A DNA stretch of 64,000 nt from Oxalobacteraceae bacterium AB_14 (GTDB lineage Bacteria > Pseudomonadota > Gammaproteobacteria > Burkholderiales > Burkholderiaceae_D): positions 3,303,225 through 3,367,224 of the forward strand of contig KB906724.1 in the NCBI GenBank assembly GCA_000381565.1, read 5' to 3'. Each line of letters starts with the position of its first letter. Position 1 is the stretch's first letter. Both the position numbers and the translations under genes were made by a program. Positions 54,431-63,612 of the stretch are shown in pieces. Under the pieces are notes generated by a model that worked only from the letters and a program-made list of their open reading frames with translations, had not been told where the DNA came from and searched no databases.

Positions 54431-54498
54431 ACTCTACCCCACCGAATCTACCCCACTTTCGAAGGGTCCTTCAATAACGACGGGCGCCGTTTAATGTT
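54431..54498 (+). repeat. Right copy of the direct repeat flanking the helicase operon
   Basis: Ends in ACGGGCGCCGTTTAATGTT (18 of 19 with the left copy at 36252-36317), preceded by a similar C-rich segment. With the left copy it brackets the IS and the five-gene operon. Confidence 0.45.
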
Positions 54499-54908
54499 TT
54501 TTTCCTAAAATTAACGAAAATCGGCTTACTTGACTTTTTCTAATAGGCAATAGAAGCACGGCTGTAGAGGCATAAGCTCTGCCACAAAACATGCTTTCCA
54601 AGGGTAAATAGTTCGACTTTGCGAGCGTCGCGCCCTACCCCTCCAATGCCGTCTGCTTGGATTGGAAATCTTTCTGTAAGACTAGAGTGCCTAGCAAAAC
54701 AAAAGAACGCCTAGCTTAAAAAGATAAATACGGCAACACGCCCAACGGATCTCTTCAAGCCTCTGTTCACAGAGCAATGCTAGGCGTGGCGAGGGACTGT
54801 GCCGTGCTCTGGTCCTTTTTTCGCTGTTGCCAACAGATTATATATTTCCACTAGTAAATTTTAGTTACAATACCAAAATAGCAACCGCACGTGATGATTG
54901 GATAATAA
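54499..54908. other. AT-rich non-coding interval before the CHAT gene
   Basis: 410 bp, clearly AT-rich, with no gene. A TACAAT box at about 54867 and ATATATTT and TAATAAA stretches near the end are promoter-like, but no good -35 box was found. Confidence 0.4.
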
Positions 54909-57470
54909 ATGGGTAATAACGACATTAATTGGTTGGGTGACCAAGCGGCACGCGGCCCTAGCGTAAGAGCGGGTCTCGGAATTTTGTTAGCGCAGGAAAA
55001 TTGGACTTGGTGGCATCATCCCAGCGCGGCATCGACGATTATGCTTAATGCGGTTGCAGCGTCGGGTGTAGCCGAGTGGGGCGGCGATCCGGCAGTACTG
55101 GAGGCATCACAGTGGCTTGATCCTAATATCGCGTTAGAAGTGGCCAAAGCTTTCAAGACGCTCACCGCGCGTCGGGAAGGTGACCTCCGCATTAAGATAT
55201 TGCGCAACGTTTACACTTGGGACACCACAATCCCACTGAATAAAATCGCCGACGACTTGGGCAGCGCTTTTATGCACGAGCGGATCTTCAGCGAGTGGCC
55301 AACAGATCGTCGTCCTCGTCGCCCTGCCGCATCCACCATGCCATATGTATGCGTTACCTCTTCGGCAAGCTTGTCGAAAATCACTACGTCACTGACCGAA
55401 TCACTTCCCAAAGCAAGACAAACCGTACCAACCGACCCGGCCACCATTGCCGTGGTCACACTCGCGGATCTACTTACGCAGCCCTTCTCAAGCGAGCTAC
55501 TGATCGTTCTGGATCAGTCCCGCGCAGCCGTAATACCTCATATCGATAAGATACGCCAGGCTACCGGGGCGCAGTGCGCCCTTTTCCTGCCTTCTGACCA
55601 GCCAAACATTGATCAATGGTTGAAAAAATTTGGAGCAGGGATCGCGGCACAACTACCGATTGATCAAGCACTGGCAGCGGCGAACACGCACGTAACGCAG
55701 CACGGCGTATTTCTCGCTTCCACGCAAAATTTTATGGTTCAGTCCAACCGTACCTTCTTCCCTCGCCCCCCTCGCGCGACAGCGCGTGAGGAGCGGCAGG
55801 ATGGTCCCTCCTCGCTCAATTCAGCTATGATTGCAAAACAGGCAAGACACCCTGCTCGGCGACTGCCAAACTTGGAAATCCAAGAGGTTCGGATGGAGTC
55901 GCCACCGCCATCCGTTCGAGTGATTGACGCACGTATCGAATATGATGGGATGGCAGTTACTGCATTTCCTGCGACTGGGGAAGTCTCTATCCATATCAGT
56001 GTCCAACCCGTCACCCCGTTGAAGCGTGCAACTCCGGCTTTTCCCGAACAGAACCTGGACTGGACCGACGATCAGAAAGTGCTGCAGGTGCATCTACTTG
56101 AATTCGGTGCTGAACCAATATCGGTCCCCATACTTCTGCCACGGTCGGGGGCGTCAACGCCAGCGGTTTTCCGTTATGCCGTACCTTCTGATCGCCTGAT
56201 CGATTTATGCTTCGTGGTCAGTGAGCGCACAACCATTATCCAAACGGCCAGAATACGTGGCCAAGCCAGTGCCGCGATCGAGTTTTTTGTCGAAGCGTTG
56301 AATTCTTCGGTTGAGCACAACAAAAAGGAATTTGATGTTGCACTACTGTTGCGGGATGGCATTGCCGGAGAGCCGAGTACGTCCGTGCTCACCGGCGAAG
56401 GTATCCATCTGGCTGGTTGGGAATACCAGGATATGCTGAAGGCTAGGGAGGACTTATTGGCGCAGCTGGAGACTTGCCTTGAACCAGAAGCTCCGTTCAA
56501 TTCATCGCTATTTAATCTGGCAAATGCCGGCAAGGTCATGCTGGAAGCATTGAAGAACTTTGTTCCTGGCTGGCCGACAGTGATGAACCGAGTACAGCTG
56601 ACTACTCCCGCAAATGACCACTTTCCTATTGAATACCTGTACGACGGCGAATTGCCCAATAATGAGAATGCCAACTTATGCGCAGATCGCGCCGGATGTC
56701 TTACTTCCGGCGTAGCGGTGCGCGACTGCAAGATTAGAGCCGCACGTCAGCAGCTTTGCCCAATGGGTTTCGCTGGCATCACCGCAGTAATCGAACGCCA
56801 TACTTGGGATCGCAGTATGGACAAGAAGCTTTGGTTGAAGCAGGCTACCGACCTTGCTCGGCGCAATCGAATTTCCGATCTGCGACGCGCACTGTTTGCA
56901 GCGTCAGATCGGGCAGATAAATTCAATGACAATCAGGTGCCTACAGCGTTCCCCATCACGCGTAATGCGGATATGGGCAAGTTGATCAAAGACTGGCGTC
57001 GCAATAGCTGGGACGATTGGTCCCATAGTATTGCAGCATTGAGCCCCAAACTGTTGGTCCTGGTGCCGCATATTGAAAACAAACACCTGTATATAGGCGA
57101 CGATCAAAAGCTCGCACTCGGGGCAATGGGACGTCCCCACATTGGCAACTCCGGCCCGGTGGTGGTCGTGATCGGTTGCAATTCAGCCATCGGCCCCAGC
57201 GCCAACACGGCTTTGCCAACCATATTATTACGCGAAGGAGCCAAAGTCGTGATTGCAGCGCTCACCTGCGTCTTCGGTCGGTTTGCTAACACAGCAGCCG
57301 CAGATCTGACTTTAAAACTGATAGCGGCCTCGGACGATAGCGCGTCTATCACCATTGGTGAATTGGTTACACGTATGCGACGCGAATTTTTGGCGAAAGA
57401 TAACGCATTGGGGATGGCGCTGGTTGCCTTCGGCGACGCTGACGTTTTCCTCGGACGACCTGCACCATGA
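54909..57470 (+). CDS. CHAT-family cysteine protease (caspase-like), putative conflict effector
   Basis: 853 aa. The C-terminal 280 residues are a CHAT domain: FPIEYLYDGELP (about 575), LLVLVPHIENKHL with the catalytic His (about 720), a GRPHIGNSGPVVVVIGCNSA strand with the catalytic Cys (about 757), and RFANTAAADLTLKLI plus ALVAFGDADVFL closing the fold. A cysteine-bearing NLCADRAGCL segment lies at about 593. The first 570 residues show no protease motif: a helical start (LGILLAQENWTWWHH), a possible degenerate N-terminal domain and a beta-rich middle that may sense a trigger. Bacterial CHAT proteases act in programmed death or effector activation. The stop overlaps the MBL gene's start (ATGA). 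Confidence 0.75.
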   Translation: MGNNDINWLGDQAARGPSVRAGLGILLAQENWTWWHHPSAASTIMLNAVAASGVAEWGGDPAVLEASQWLDPNIALEVAKAFKTLTARREGDLRIKILRNVYTWDTTIPLNKIADDLGSAFMHERIFSEWPTDRRPRRPAASTMPYVCVTSSASLSKITTSLTESLPKARQTVPTDPATIAVVTLADLLTQPFSSELLIVLDQSRAAVIPHIDKIRQATGAQCALFLPSDQPNIDQWLKKFGAGIAAQLPIDQALAAANTHVTQHGVFLASTQNFMVQSNRTFFPRPPRATAREERQDGPSSLNSAMIAKQARHPARRLPNLEIQEVRMESPPPSVRVIDARIEYDGMAVTAFPATGEVSIHISVQPVTPLKRATPAFPEQNLDWTDDQKVLQVHLLEFGAEPISVPILLPRSGASTPAVFRYAVPSDRLIDLCFVVSERTTIIQTARIRGQASAAIEFFVEALNSSVEHNKKEFDVALLLRDGIAGEPSTSVLTGEGIHLAGWEYQDMLKAREDLLAQLETCLEPEAPFNSSLFNLANAGKVMLEALKNFVPGWPTVMNRVQLTTPANDHFPIEYLYDGELPNNENANLCADRAGCLTSGVAVRDCKIRAARQQLCPMGFAGITAVIERHTWDRSMDKKLWLKQATDLARRNRISDLRRALFAASDRADKFNDNQVPTAFPITRNADMGKLIKDWRRNSWDDWSHSIAALSPKLLVLVPHIENKHLYIGDDQKLALGAMGRPHIGNSGPVVVVIGCNSAIGPSANTALPTILLREGAKVVIAALTCVFGRFANTAAADLTLKLIAASDDSASITIGELVTRMRREFLAKDNALGMALVAFGDADVFLGRPAP

Positions 57471-58492
57471 CCGAATATTTCGATATCAAACTGATTCAGG
57501 CGGACCATGGCGATGCTATTCTCGTAAGTTATGGGCGACGTCCCGTTCGACACCTGCTCGTTGATGGAGGCCCACCCTCCTCGCTGCCAAATCTTATCAA
57601 TGTACTTGGGGCGGCTCGCACCGATGGCATCTTACGCCTTGAAGCGATTGTTGTTACCCATTATGACTTCGACCACATCGGTGGAATCATCGCACTGCTG
57701 GAATGTGCTCCGGACTGGCTGATCATCAACGACATCTGGTTCAACGGTAATAAGCACCTTGTACCACCAGACATGCTAGGTGAGCCGCACAGCGACGCCC
57801 TCGCGCGGCTGATCGTGAAGCGTCAGCTTCCATGGAATAACGAGTTTCGTGAGCAAGCCGTTTGCACCCCTTGGCCGCACAAAATCGAGCTGGAGGGCGG
57901 GGTTACCATCGAAATCTTGTCGCCGACAAGAAAGGAGCTGACCGCTCTGGCAAAACGCGGGGGCGTAGACCTCAACGAGAAGACTGAAGCGCAGGACCGG
58001 CTGGGACGACAGGACAGTTGGCCAGCCCCGCCGCTCGCCAGTCTGCTCGCGAAAGAGACGGCAGAGGACCAATCCGCCTCAAATGCCAGCAGCATAGCTC
58101 TCTTGTTAAGCCAGGGAGAAAAACGCGTTCTGCTTTCTGGCGATGCTCGCGCTGATTTGATTTGTAAAACGCTAGTGGATCTATCGCCGGACAGAAAGTT
58201 GCAGATTGAACTGCTCAAGATATCGCACCACGGAAGCCAAGCCAACACATCGGTCGATCTCCTGAGCAAAATAAGCTGCAAACGATTCGCCTTTAGTACA
58301 AATGGAAAAATTCACTATCACCCCGATCAGATTGCCATCGCGCGCGTGGTTGCGTCCACCTACAATCCCGAGCTGATTTTTAACTATGCCAACATCTGGA
58401 CCAACAAATGGCGAAATCGCCCCCATCTGTGGCGACCTTACTCAACCGTTTATCCAAGCAATGAAGGACCTTATGTACGCGTGATAGTTTAA
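57467..58492 (+). CDS. Metallo-beta-lactamase-fold hydrolase (ComEC-C-like), partner of CHAT protease
   Basis: 341 aa. MBL metal motifs: VVTHYDFDHIGG (HxxxDH, about 62-72), LLSGDA (about 222) and KISHHGSQA (about 253), with an early LLVDGGPP strand; this pattern is closest to ComEC/Rec2 C-terminal hydrolases. A roughly 90-residue insert (WPHKIELEGGVTIEILSPTR and a linker) separates the second and third motifs. It has no membrane segment, so it is a cytosolic nuclease or phosphodiesterase. It starts within the CHAT stop codon and is made with it. Confidence 0.82.
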   Translation: MTEYFDIKLIQADHGDAILVSYGRRPVRHLLVDGGPPSSLPNLINVLGAARTDGILRLEAIVVTHYDFDHIGGIIALLECAPDWLIINDIWFNGNKHLVPPDMLGEPHSDALARLIVKRQLPWNNEFREQAVCTPWPHKIELEGGVTIEILSPTRKELTALAKRGGVDLNEKTEAQDRLGRQDSWPAPPLASLLAKETAEDQSASNASSIALLLSQGEKRVLLSGDARADLICKTLVDLSPDRKLQIELLKISHHGSQANTSVDLLSKISCKRFAFSTNGKIHYHPDQIAIARVVASTYNPELIFNYANIWTNKWRNRPHLWRPYSTVYPSNEGPYVRVIV

Positions 58493-58671
58493 GAGGAGTG
58501 GCCGTAGACAGCCTTTCTCCAAAGGGTTTAGAGTTAGTAGGACGTGAACGTTTGAGGTATCGATAATGGTGGCTTTTAGCTAGTTATCATCGATGCACCA
58601 CCAAGGTTTGAGCTTGCCACATGCTTTGAACGCGTCGTGCCCATTTTCCCAATACCGCTTGAATCCGCTAG
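58493..58671 (-). pseudogene. Possible gene tail remnant between the convergent defence pairs
   Basis: On the minus strand a short frame ending at 58580 reads SGFKRYWENGHDAFKACGKL, then KPWWCIDDN, which looks protein-like but is out of frame with the DUF262 gene and has no start. It may be a relic of a third gene. The evidence is composition alone. Confidence 0.2.
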
Positions 58672-60858
58672 CTAGCGCCTCGCTTCGTTGAAACCGTGCT
58701 GCCCCATAAACTCGACCAGGCATCCAGGAAGAGGCACCTGTCCGGAGGGCCCCTTGCATGTCCAGACGCCAGTTGCGTAGCTGACCGTCAACTCTTGGCC
58801 CCCACCTAGAAGCACAAGCGCTGGTAGCGTATCGTCATAGGTGTCCACATAGCGATAAGTCATCCCAGCCAACGCATCCTTTGAACGTTTCAACGCAAGG
58901 AAAAGGGCATAGCTTCGTAATTCAACGTGATAGCCCGAGAGGCGCTTGCGCGACAGCAGATAAATCTCCCCCGTGTCCTGGCGGTGTAAAAGGCGTTCGC
59001 CACAATAGTCGATTAATTGAGGATCTGCGACAAGGTATCTGCGCCAATCCGTGCATGCAGAAGCCTCGATGAGTCCGCGCAAAGCAGCTTTGGCATCGCC
59101 CTCGACTTGATCGAGCAACTTCTGGAACTCCGGCCTGCCTACCACTCGCAACCAGTTCTCAGAGCGGTCGCGGTATGTACCTGCATTTGGCTGACCGAAG
59201 GAGAATTTGGACGATCCGCGGCCAATTAGGTAATCACCTAGTGACAACAAAGCTCGCTCAAGGAAGTGGTCTGAGCTGGTTAGGACGCGCTCATTGAGGA
59301 CTGCTCTCGCTCGCTCAGAGTAACGGGTGAACGCATCACGATCAAAGACTTTTTCAGGCGAAGTGCTGAATTTGAGCAAGAACCCGACCTTCCCCTGCAA
59401 ATAGGGATGCGCTTCAGCTTCTATGAACAAGGCTTCACGAGTCGGTTCTTCAATGATTAGTCGCGCCTTTAAAACTTCTTCCGCTGCTTGCTCGCCGCTA
59501 AAGCCAGCGGGAACCTCAGCCCCCCCTGACAATGCTTCATAAAGATTGCCCGCATGAGAAGCTAACGCTTTCACTCCCTTGACTGAAAGGCAGGCGGTAT
59601 AAATGTCGTCAATACGATGGTTGGCGAGAAGATTCGACGTCACACGATTCCATCTCGACCTCTCGACATCCAGTCCAGACGCCCCCGACTTCACCACAGA
59701 ACTGTCGATCCAAGCGACAACGCAGAACAACCTTATGAGATCAGAATAGTCACTGGTAGGCGCTAAGGCGCGCTCAAGCGTGCTGATGTCTGCTGACGAC
59801 ACGGGGTCGCAGAAATGGTCCAGTACACGTGACGCAATTTGCGTAGCCGACGAATTGAAGGCCCCCTGCCTTTCGAGTTCTCGCAATGGAATGTAGCCGC
59901 GCGCCTGGCGCAACTTCGAGATCCAGTCGATCACCAGTTTCGGCTCCCGATAGACGTTTTCGATTCGATTACAGGAATCGAAGAACTCCATGACGTACAT
60001 AAATCGCAGGTAGAGGTCATCCACCATCTGCCCCATGGCCACACCCTTCTGCCGGGAAGCAATTCGCCAGAAAAAGTCCATCCACTTCTGGTCCAAAGCT
60101 AAATCGAAATCCCCTGCCCAAGGCTCAGATGCTACGCGCCCAACAAGCCATGCCTTGAAGTTCTCAAAGGGCGTGAGTGGCTTACCCCGAGCATTCATTT
60201 TAATGTACAGATCGTCGGTCAAACCAAAGCGTTCCAAGTCGAGAAAGTGGAACGTAATCCTGGGCCGTCGCTCATCGACAAGGCGCTGATAAATGCCCTT
60301 GGTAACGCCAAACGTCCTAGCAATTGAGTCAAGCGTGGTAAGGCACGCCTTGACTGTAGGGTCACTACGCCACGACAGGAAGAACCAATTACTGTCGACT
60401 AGGCGTGCAGAAAGTCGGCCGTCCCATGCATTCCCTTCAGACGGCGGTACAATCATCGCATTTCCAAGTGCATCGAAGAACTCAGCAGAACTCGGTCGCG
60501 TGGCGTAAGTGAACCTAGATCTTCCGCCTTTCGTCCAGCGAGCCCTGAAATCTTCCAACTGCCCCTCGCATGTCGCGACGTACCAATGTAGAAGAAACAG
60601 GGTTGTCAGACGCTGCTGCCCATCGAGCAGAGAGAGCACTCTGCCTGCTCCGTCCTCAAACGTCCCGTATATGAAATCAAGGTCGAGCGCTTGGGCGTCA
60701 TCACTGGACAACGCATCCCACAGCGACGTCAGGAAACCATCCAAGACATCAATGGACTGTTTGCGGCCTTGTGCGTAGTCACGTTGAATAATAGGGATCT
60801 CAATGCCATCAACGCTTGAAAATAGCGTCGCGAATGAATGCTGCCGAGCTTCGCTCAT
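58672..60858 (-). CDS. DUF262-domain protein (GmrSD-like), second gene of pair
   Basis: 728 aa. The N-terminal DUF262 domain has IPIIQRDYAQGR (about 22-33) and SLLDGQQRLTTLFLLHWY (about 76-93), the ParB/sulfiredoxin-like NTP-binding signature of GmrS/SspE-type proteins. The central part is helical; the C-terminus (IYLLSRKRLSGYHVELRSYA) lacks an evident HNH motif, so this subunit may be regulatory or substrate-sensing. It starts inside the stop of the upstream gene (ATGA at 60855-60858). Confidence 0.78.
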   Translation of the reverse strand: MSEARQHSFATLFSSVDGIEIPIIQRDYAQGRKQSIDVLDGFLTSLWDALSSDDAQALDLDFIYGTFEDGAGRVLSLLDGQQRLTTLFLLHWYVATCEGQLEDFRARWTKGGRSRFTYATRPSSAEFFDALGNAMIVPPSEGNAWDGRLSARLVDSNWFFLSWRSDPTVKACLTTLDSIARTFGVTKGIYQRLVDERRPRITFHFLDLERFGLTDDLYIKMNARGKPLTPFENFKAWLVGRVASEPWAGDFDLALDQKWMDFFWRIASRQKGVAMGQMVDDLYLRFMYVMEFFDSCNRIENVYREPKLVIDWISKLRQARGYIPLRELERQGAFNSSATQIASRVLDHFCDPVSSADISTLERALAPTSDYSDLIRLFCVVAWIDSSVVKSGASGLDVERSRWNRVTSNLLANHRIDDIYTACLSVKGVKALASHAGNLYEALSGGAEVPAGFSGEQAAEEVLKARLIIEEPTREALFIEAEAHPYLQGKVGFLLKFSTSPEKVFDRDAFTRYSERARAVLNERVLTSSDHFLERALLSLGDYLIGRGSSKFSFGQPNAGTYRDRSENWLRVVGRPEFQKLLDQVEGDAKAALRGLIEASACTDWRRYLVADPQLIDYCGERLLHRQDTGEIYLLSRKRLSGYHVELRSYALFLALKRSKDALAGMTYRYVDTYDDTLPALVLLGGGQELTVSYATGVWTCKGPSGQVPLPGCLVEFMGQHGFNEARR

Positions 60859-62639
60859 GAGCTTGCTCCGTCATTTGTGAAGAATCGTACCAGCATACTG
60901 ATGAGTGCATTCTGATGCTCCTTCGCATCAAACTGAGTCCAGACCAACATTTCGTCAATCTTAGTGCTGTAATACTTGAGGAATACGTTTTTCGTACATA
61001 GGGGGACAAAGCGCCCCGCCTTGTCCAGCGCGATAAGCTTGCGGCGCTTGTGTGGGAAGATCGCGTTCCCATAGCTGCGGTTTGTGGCAGCGTCAAGCAA
61101 AGTCAAATTGCCTATGCTGTTGTCGACCTCAACGTTCGAGCCCGGATCGTAGCGGTCGATGACGTCGTTGAATGCGGCCTCGAATGCAATGGTATCGAAC
61201 GGCTCGGTCAAACGCAGCGCATGTAAGCGCCCAGCTAGATCCTGTTCCGATGCGTTACTCATGCGACCGACAGCCGCTAACTCAGGCTGAGAGAAATACT
61301 CGACAGCCTGTTCAAGCCAGGCCTTCTGAGAATCAACTCGCTGTGGCATGTCAGACTTCACCGAACGAATGTGTTCTAAGTCCCATTGATCTTTCTTAAA
61401 GTGATCGAAAGGGAACCACGGCCCGCTGCCACCGAGCTCCAATAGTGAGGCAATATTGAAGAGTAGAAGTTGGCGGCGGATGGATACACGATGAAACTCG
61501 TAGTCCAACTGGGCGACGTGGTCTTCGATAAACCGCGCCAGCCCAGCCTCGTCTACTGCGCTTCGAGGCTTACCAAAGACAAGTTTGAATACCTCCCCCT
61601 TAAGAGCAGCTCGAAAGGCGGTCTTAGAGGCCGCGTTACGCCCGAGATCGCAAATTTGTTTCACCTTGACTTCCTGGCTAAGCAAGAAGCCAATCACATG
61701 GTATAAGAACCGGTCCCTAAACCACTCATCAAGCTGAAGAAATATGCGTTTGACCGTGTCCCACTCGCTTGCAGCTGAGTCCTGCCTTGTCACCAGATGC
61801 GCATTGAATGCAAGGAACAGGTTGTTTGCATCCCAGCGATTACCAACTTGTTGCAGCTCCTCAGCCCGCAGCCCTAGCACGAGATCGATGCGATTCGCCT
61901 CCTGCTTTCTATTGGATAAGAAAAACCAGAATGCCTCTTCTTGGAGGCGGCGCTCTATCTCATCCCAGTCCTGAGCAATCCTCAGTTGCTGCAATTGCTT
62001 GGCGCGCGGACCTTCTCCATCAAAATTTCCACTTCGCAAGAACAAAGCCTTTACAAGCTCTGCATTAGTGAGCGGAATCTTGCCGATATTCAATCGCGTA
62101 AACACAGCAATTGGCTCGATGGCTTGATCGACCTCGTACCAGATGACCTTGACCTCATTCAGAATGGCGGCCTCAATGTAGTTCAACCGGTTGATCCTAG
62201 GCTTGAACCACTCACGAATCGCTTGGTATGACTGCCAGATGTGGAAGAAGTCGATGTTTTCCTTATGCAGTCCTTCATCCAGGGACCTCAGGTAGCTAGC
62301 ACTATCTTCGCGAGTTTCATAGTGAAGCGTAAACAGAGCCTTGCGCTCATCGGCGACCAATCGGTTGTTAAAGTAGGAGAGAATCAAAAAGATCGTAGTG
62401 AGCCGCTGCTGACCATCAATGAGTTCCCAGTGGTCGTTGCATCGAGTCACAACAACAGGTTGCAGACAATAGAATTCTCCCGGAATTGGCCTTGGCCTTT
62501 CAGTAAACGCAGCTACATCGTCAAGTAGGTCCGTCACCTCCTGTGAAGTCCAGCGATAGCCACGCTGGTAAGCAGGAATGAAGAACGACTCGGTCATTAA
62601 CTGGCTAACCGAGCGAAGTTGAAGATCACCAGTACTCAT
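60855..62639 (-). CDS. DUF262-DUF1524 protein (GmrSD-like nuclease), first gene of pair
   Basis: 594 aa. DUF262: FFIPAYQRGYRWTSQEVTDL (about 18-37) and ELIDGQQRLTTIFLILSYF (about 72-90). C-terminal DUF1524: WDLEHIRSV with the HNH-like His (about 414), NSIGNLTLLDAATNRSYGN (about 508) and FPHKRRKLIAL. This is the order of GmrSD type IV restriction enzymes that cut modified DNA. The ATG at 62639 follows AGGA-like bases. The coupled second gene suggests a two-subunit complex. Confidence 0.82.
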   Translation of the reverse strand: MSTGDLQLRSVSQLMTESFFIPAYQRGYRWTSQEVTDLLDDVAAFTERPRPIPGEFYCLQPVVVTRCNDHWELIDGQQRLTTIFLILSYFNNRLVADERKALFTLHYETREDSASYLRSLDEGLHKENIDFFHIWQSYQAIREWFKPRINRLNYIEAAILNEVKVIWYEVDQAIEPIAVFTRLNIGKIPLTNAELVKALFLRSGNFDGEGPRAKQLQQLRIAQDWDEIERRLQEEAFWFFLSNRKQEANRIDLVLGLRAEELQQVGNRWDANNLFLAFNAHLVTRQDSAASEWDTVKRIFLQLDEWFRDRFLYHVIGFLLSQEVKVKQICDLGRNAASKTAFRAALKGEVFKLVFGKPRSAVDEAGLARFIEDHVAQLDYEFHRVSIRRQLLLFNIASLLELGGSGPWFPFDHFKKDQWDLEHIRSVKSDMPQRVDSQKAWLEQAVEYFSQPELAAVGRMSNASEQDLAGRLHALRLTEPFDTIAFEAAFNDVIDRYDPGSNVEVDNSIGNLTLLDAATNRSYGNAIFPHKRRKLIALDKAGRFVPLCTKNVFLKYYSTKIDEMLVWTQFDAKEHQNALISMLVRFFTNDGASS

Positions 62640-62808
62640 ATGTCCTCGTTGCGCATTGCCACTTTTTTAACGTAACTCTCGGGGCCTGTGTCGGCCATGC
62701 AGTCTAATCAATTCTCATCTGTTAAGCGACTATTTTACACGTTGGCAAGATTTGAAGCCGCAGAAGCTCGATTTAACTCAGAACTTGCTCGCCACACCTG
62801 AAGCTTTA

Positions 62809-62935
62809 GGGCACCTCGAAAATACCGGCAAATCGTCATTCCCGTGCGGGCGGGAATCTAATTCCGCATGCACCTTGCAGCTTGCAAGACATGGAATTCC
62901 CGCCTGCGCCGGAATGATGGTATTTCGAGGTTCCC
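62809..62935. mobile_element. Palindromic MITE with dRS3-like arms
   Basis: 127-bp near-perfect inverted repeat: outer arms GGGCACCTCGAAAATACC and GGTATTTCGAGGTTCCC, inner arms containing ATTCCC-N8-GGGAAT (62838-62857) and a relative (62896-62915). TTTA flanks both ends (62805-62808 and 62936-62939), consistent with a target duplication. The ATTCCC-N8-GGGAAT form matches the neisserial dRS3 type of repeat. Confidence 0.7.
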
Positions 62936-63039
62936 TTTAGTGTTGCCTGTAATGATGCCCCGGTTTTAGACCGACATCGGAGCTAGTCCGGTCCCGCCGC
63001 TCAAAAAACTATCAACATAGAAGTAAATCATTTGCCGAC

Positions 63040-63125
63040 ATAACCGTCAGTATTCGCACAACTTAAGCAAATAGTCGTTGCGAAATCGCAAGAGAGTTTC
63101 TATTGTTACCCAATTGTTACGCACC
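63040..63125. repeat. Short repeats, candidate transposon end
   Basis: A TTGCGA-AA-TCGCAA palindrome at 63078-63091, a TATTCGCACAACTT box upstream and two TTGTTAC copies (near 63104 and 63114) cluster just beyond the last gene of the transposon-like operon. Repeated short boxes of this kind form the ends of Tn7/Tn552-like elements. Confidence 0.35.
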
Positions 63126-63414
63126 GCAGTATTTTAGGAGCCTCGGTTCACCCTATTCCAGGGCGGGAAACCGGGAACGTCCCACTCTTGCGTAGGTAGA
63201 GCGTTGCCGCCGTTGAGCGTGGGTTGGCCGAGGTATGGAGCCGGTCGGCATTGTTGCCGGTGGCCGGTCGCTCTGGCGGAGCGTCGGGCAGGCGCGGGAC
63301 GCGCCATGAACGGGCGAGCTCGCCGTCGCTCGGATCAATTCGCCCCCGCCGATGGATCGAACGCCGACAGGCAGGGCCTGCAGAAGCAAGACCAAGCCTG
63401 CTGGCATTCTTGGG

Positions 63415-63612
63415 TCAGAATGGTTCGTTTGGGTATTTCCAGGGCTGCTCTGGGTCGTAAAGGCCGCGCGGCGCCGCCTCCTCGTGCCGCCTGATCTGAA
63501 CCGCATATTGCATTTCGCAATCGCGTGTGAGTTTGCGCAGGAACTGGACCAGCGTAGCTGCCCCTTCGTCACTCAAGTCACGCGGGATCCTGCGGTGCTG
63601 GTTCGGTTTCAT
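63415..63612 (-). CDS. Small accessory protein of the transposition operon
   Basis: 65 aa, basic N-terminus (MKPNQHRRIPRDLSDEGAAT), helical middle and tryptophan/proline-rich end (DPEQPWKYPNEPF). Its ATG overlaps the ATPase stop (ATGA at 63609-63612). Unrecognised, but the tight coupling to the ATPase supports coding and a transposition role. Confidence 0.5.
   Translation of the reverse strand: MKPNQHRRIPRDLSDEGAATLVQFLRKLTRDCEMQYAVQIRRHEEAAPRGLYDPEQPWKYPNEPF

Larger units (their letters stand above)
62640..63414. other. Non-coding interval holding a MITE and transposon-end repeats
   Basis: 775 bp with no supportable gene. It contains the palindromic element at 62809-62935, an AT-rich stretch and the short repeats at 63040-63125; a GC-rich segment follows before the small transposon gene. 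Open frames in 63150-63570 on both strands are out of phase with that gene and look like chance. Confidence 0.5.

Noticed and set aside
63153..63572. 139-codon minus-strand frame at the right end
   Set aside because: Overlaps the small coupled gene in another frame, is Arg/Pro/Ser-rich and has no ribosome site or motif.
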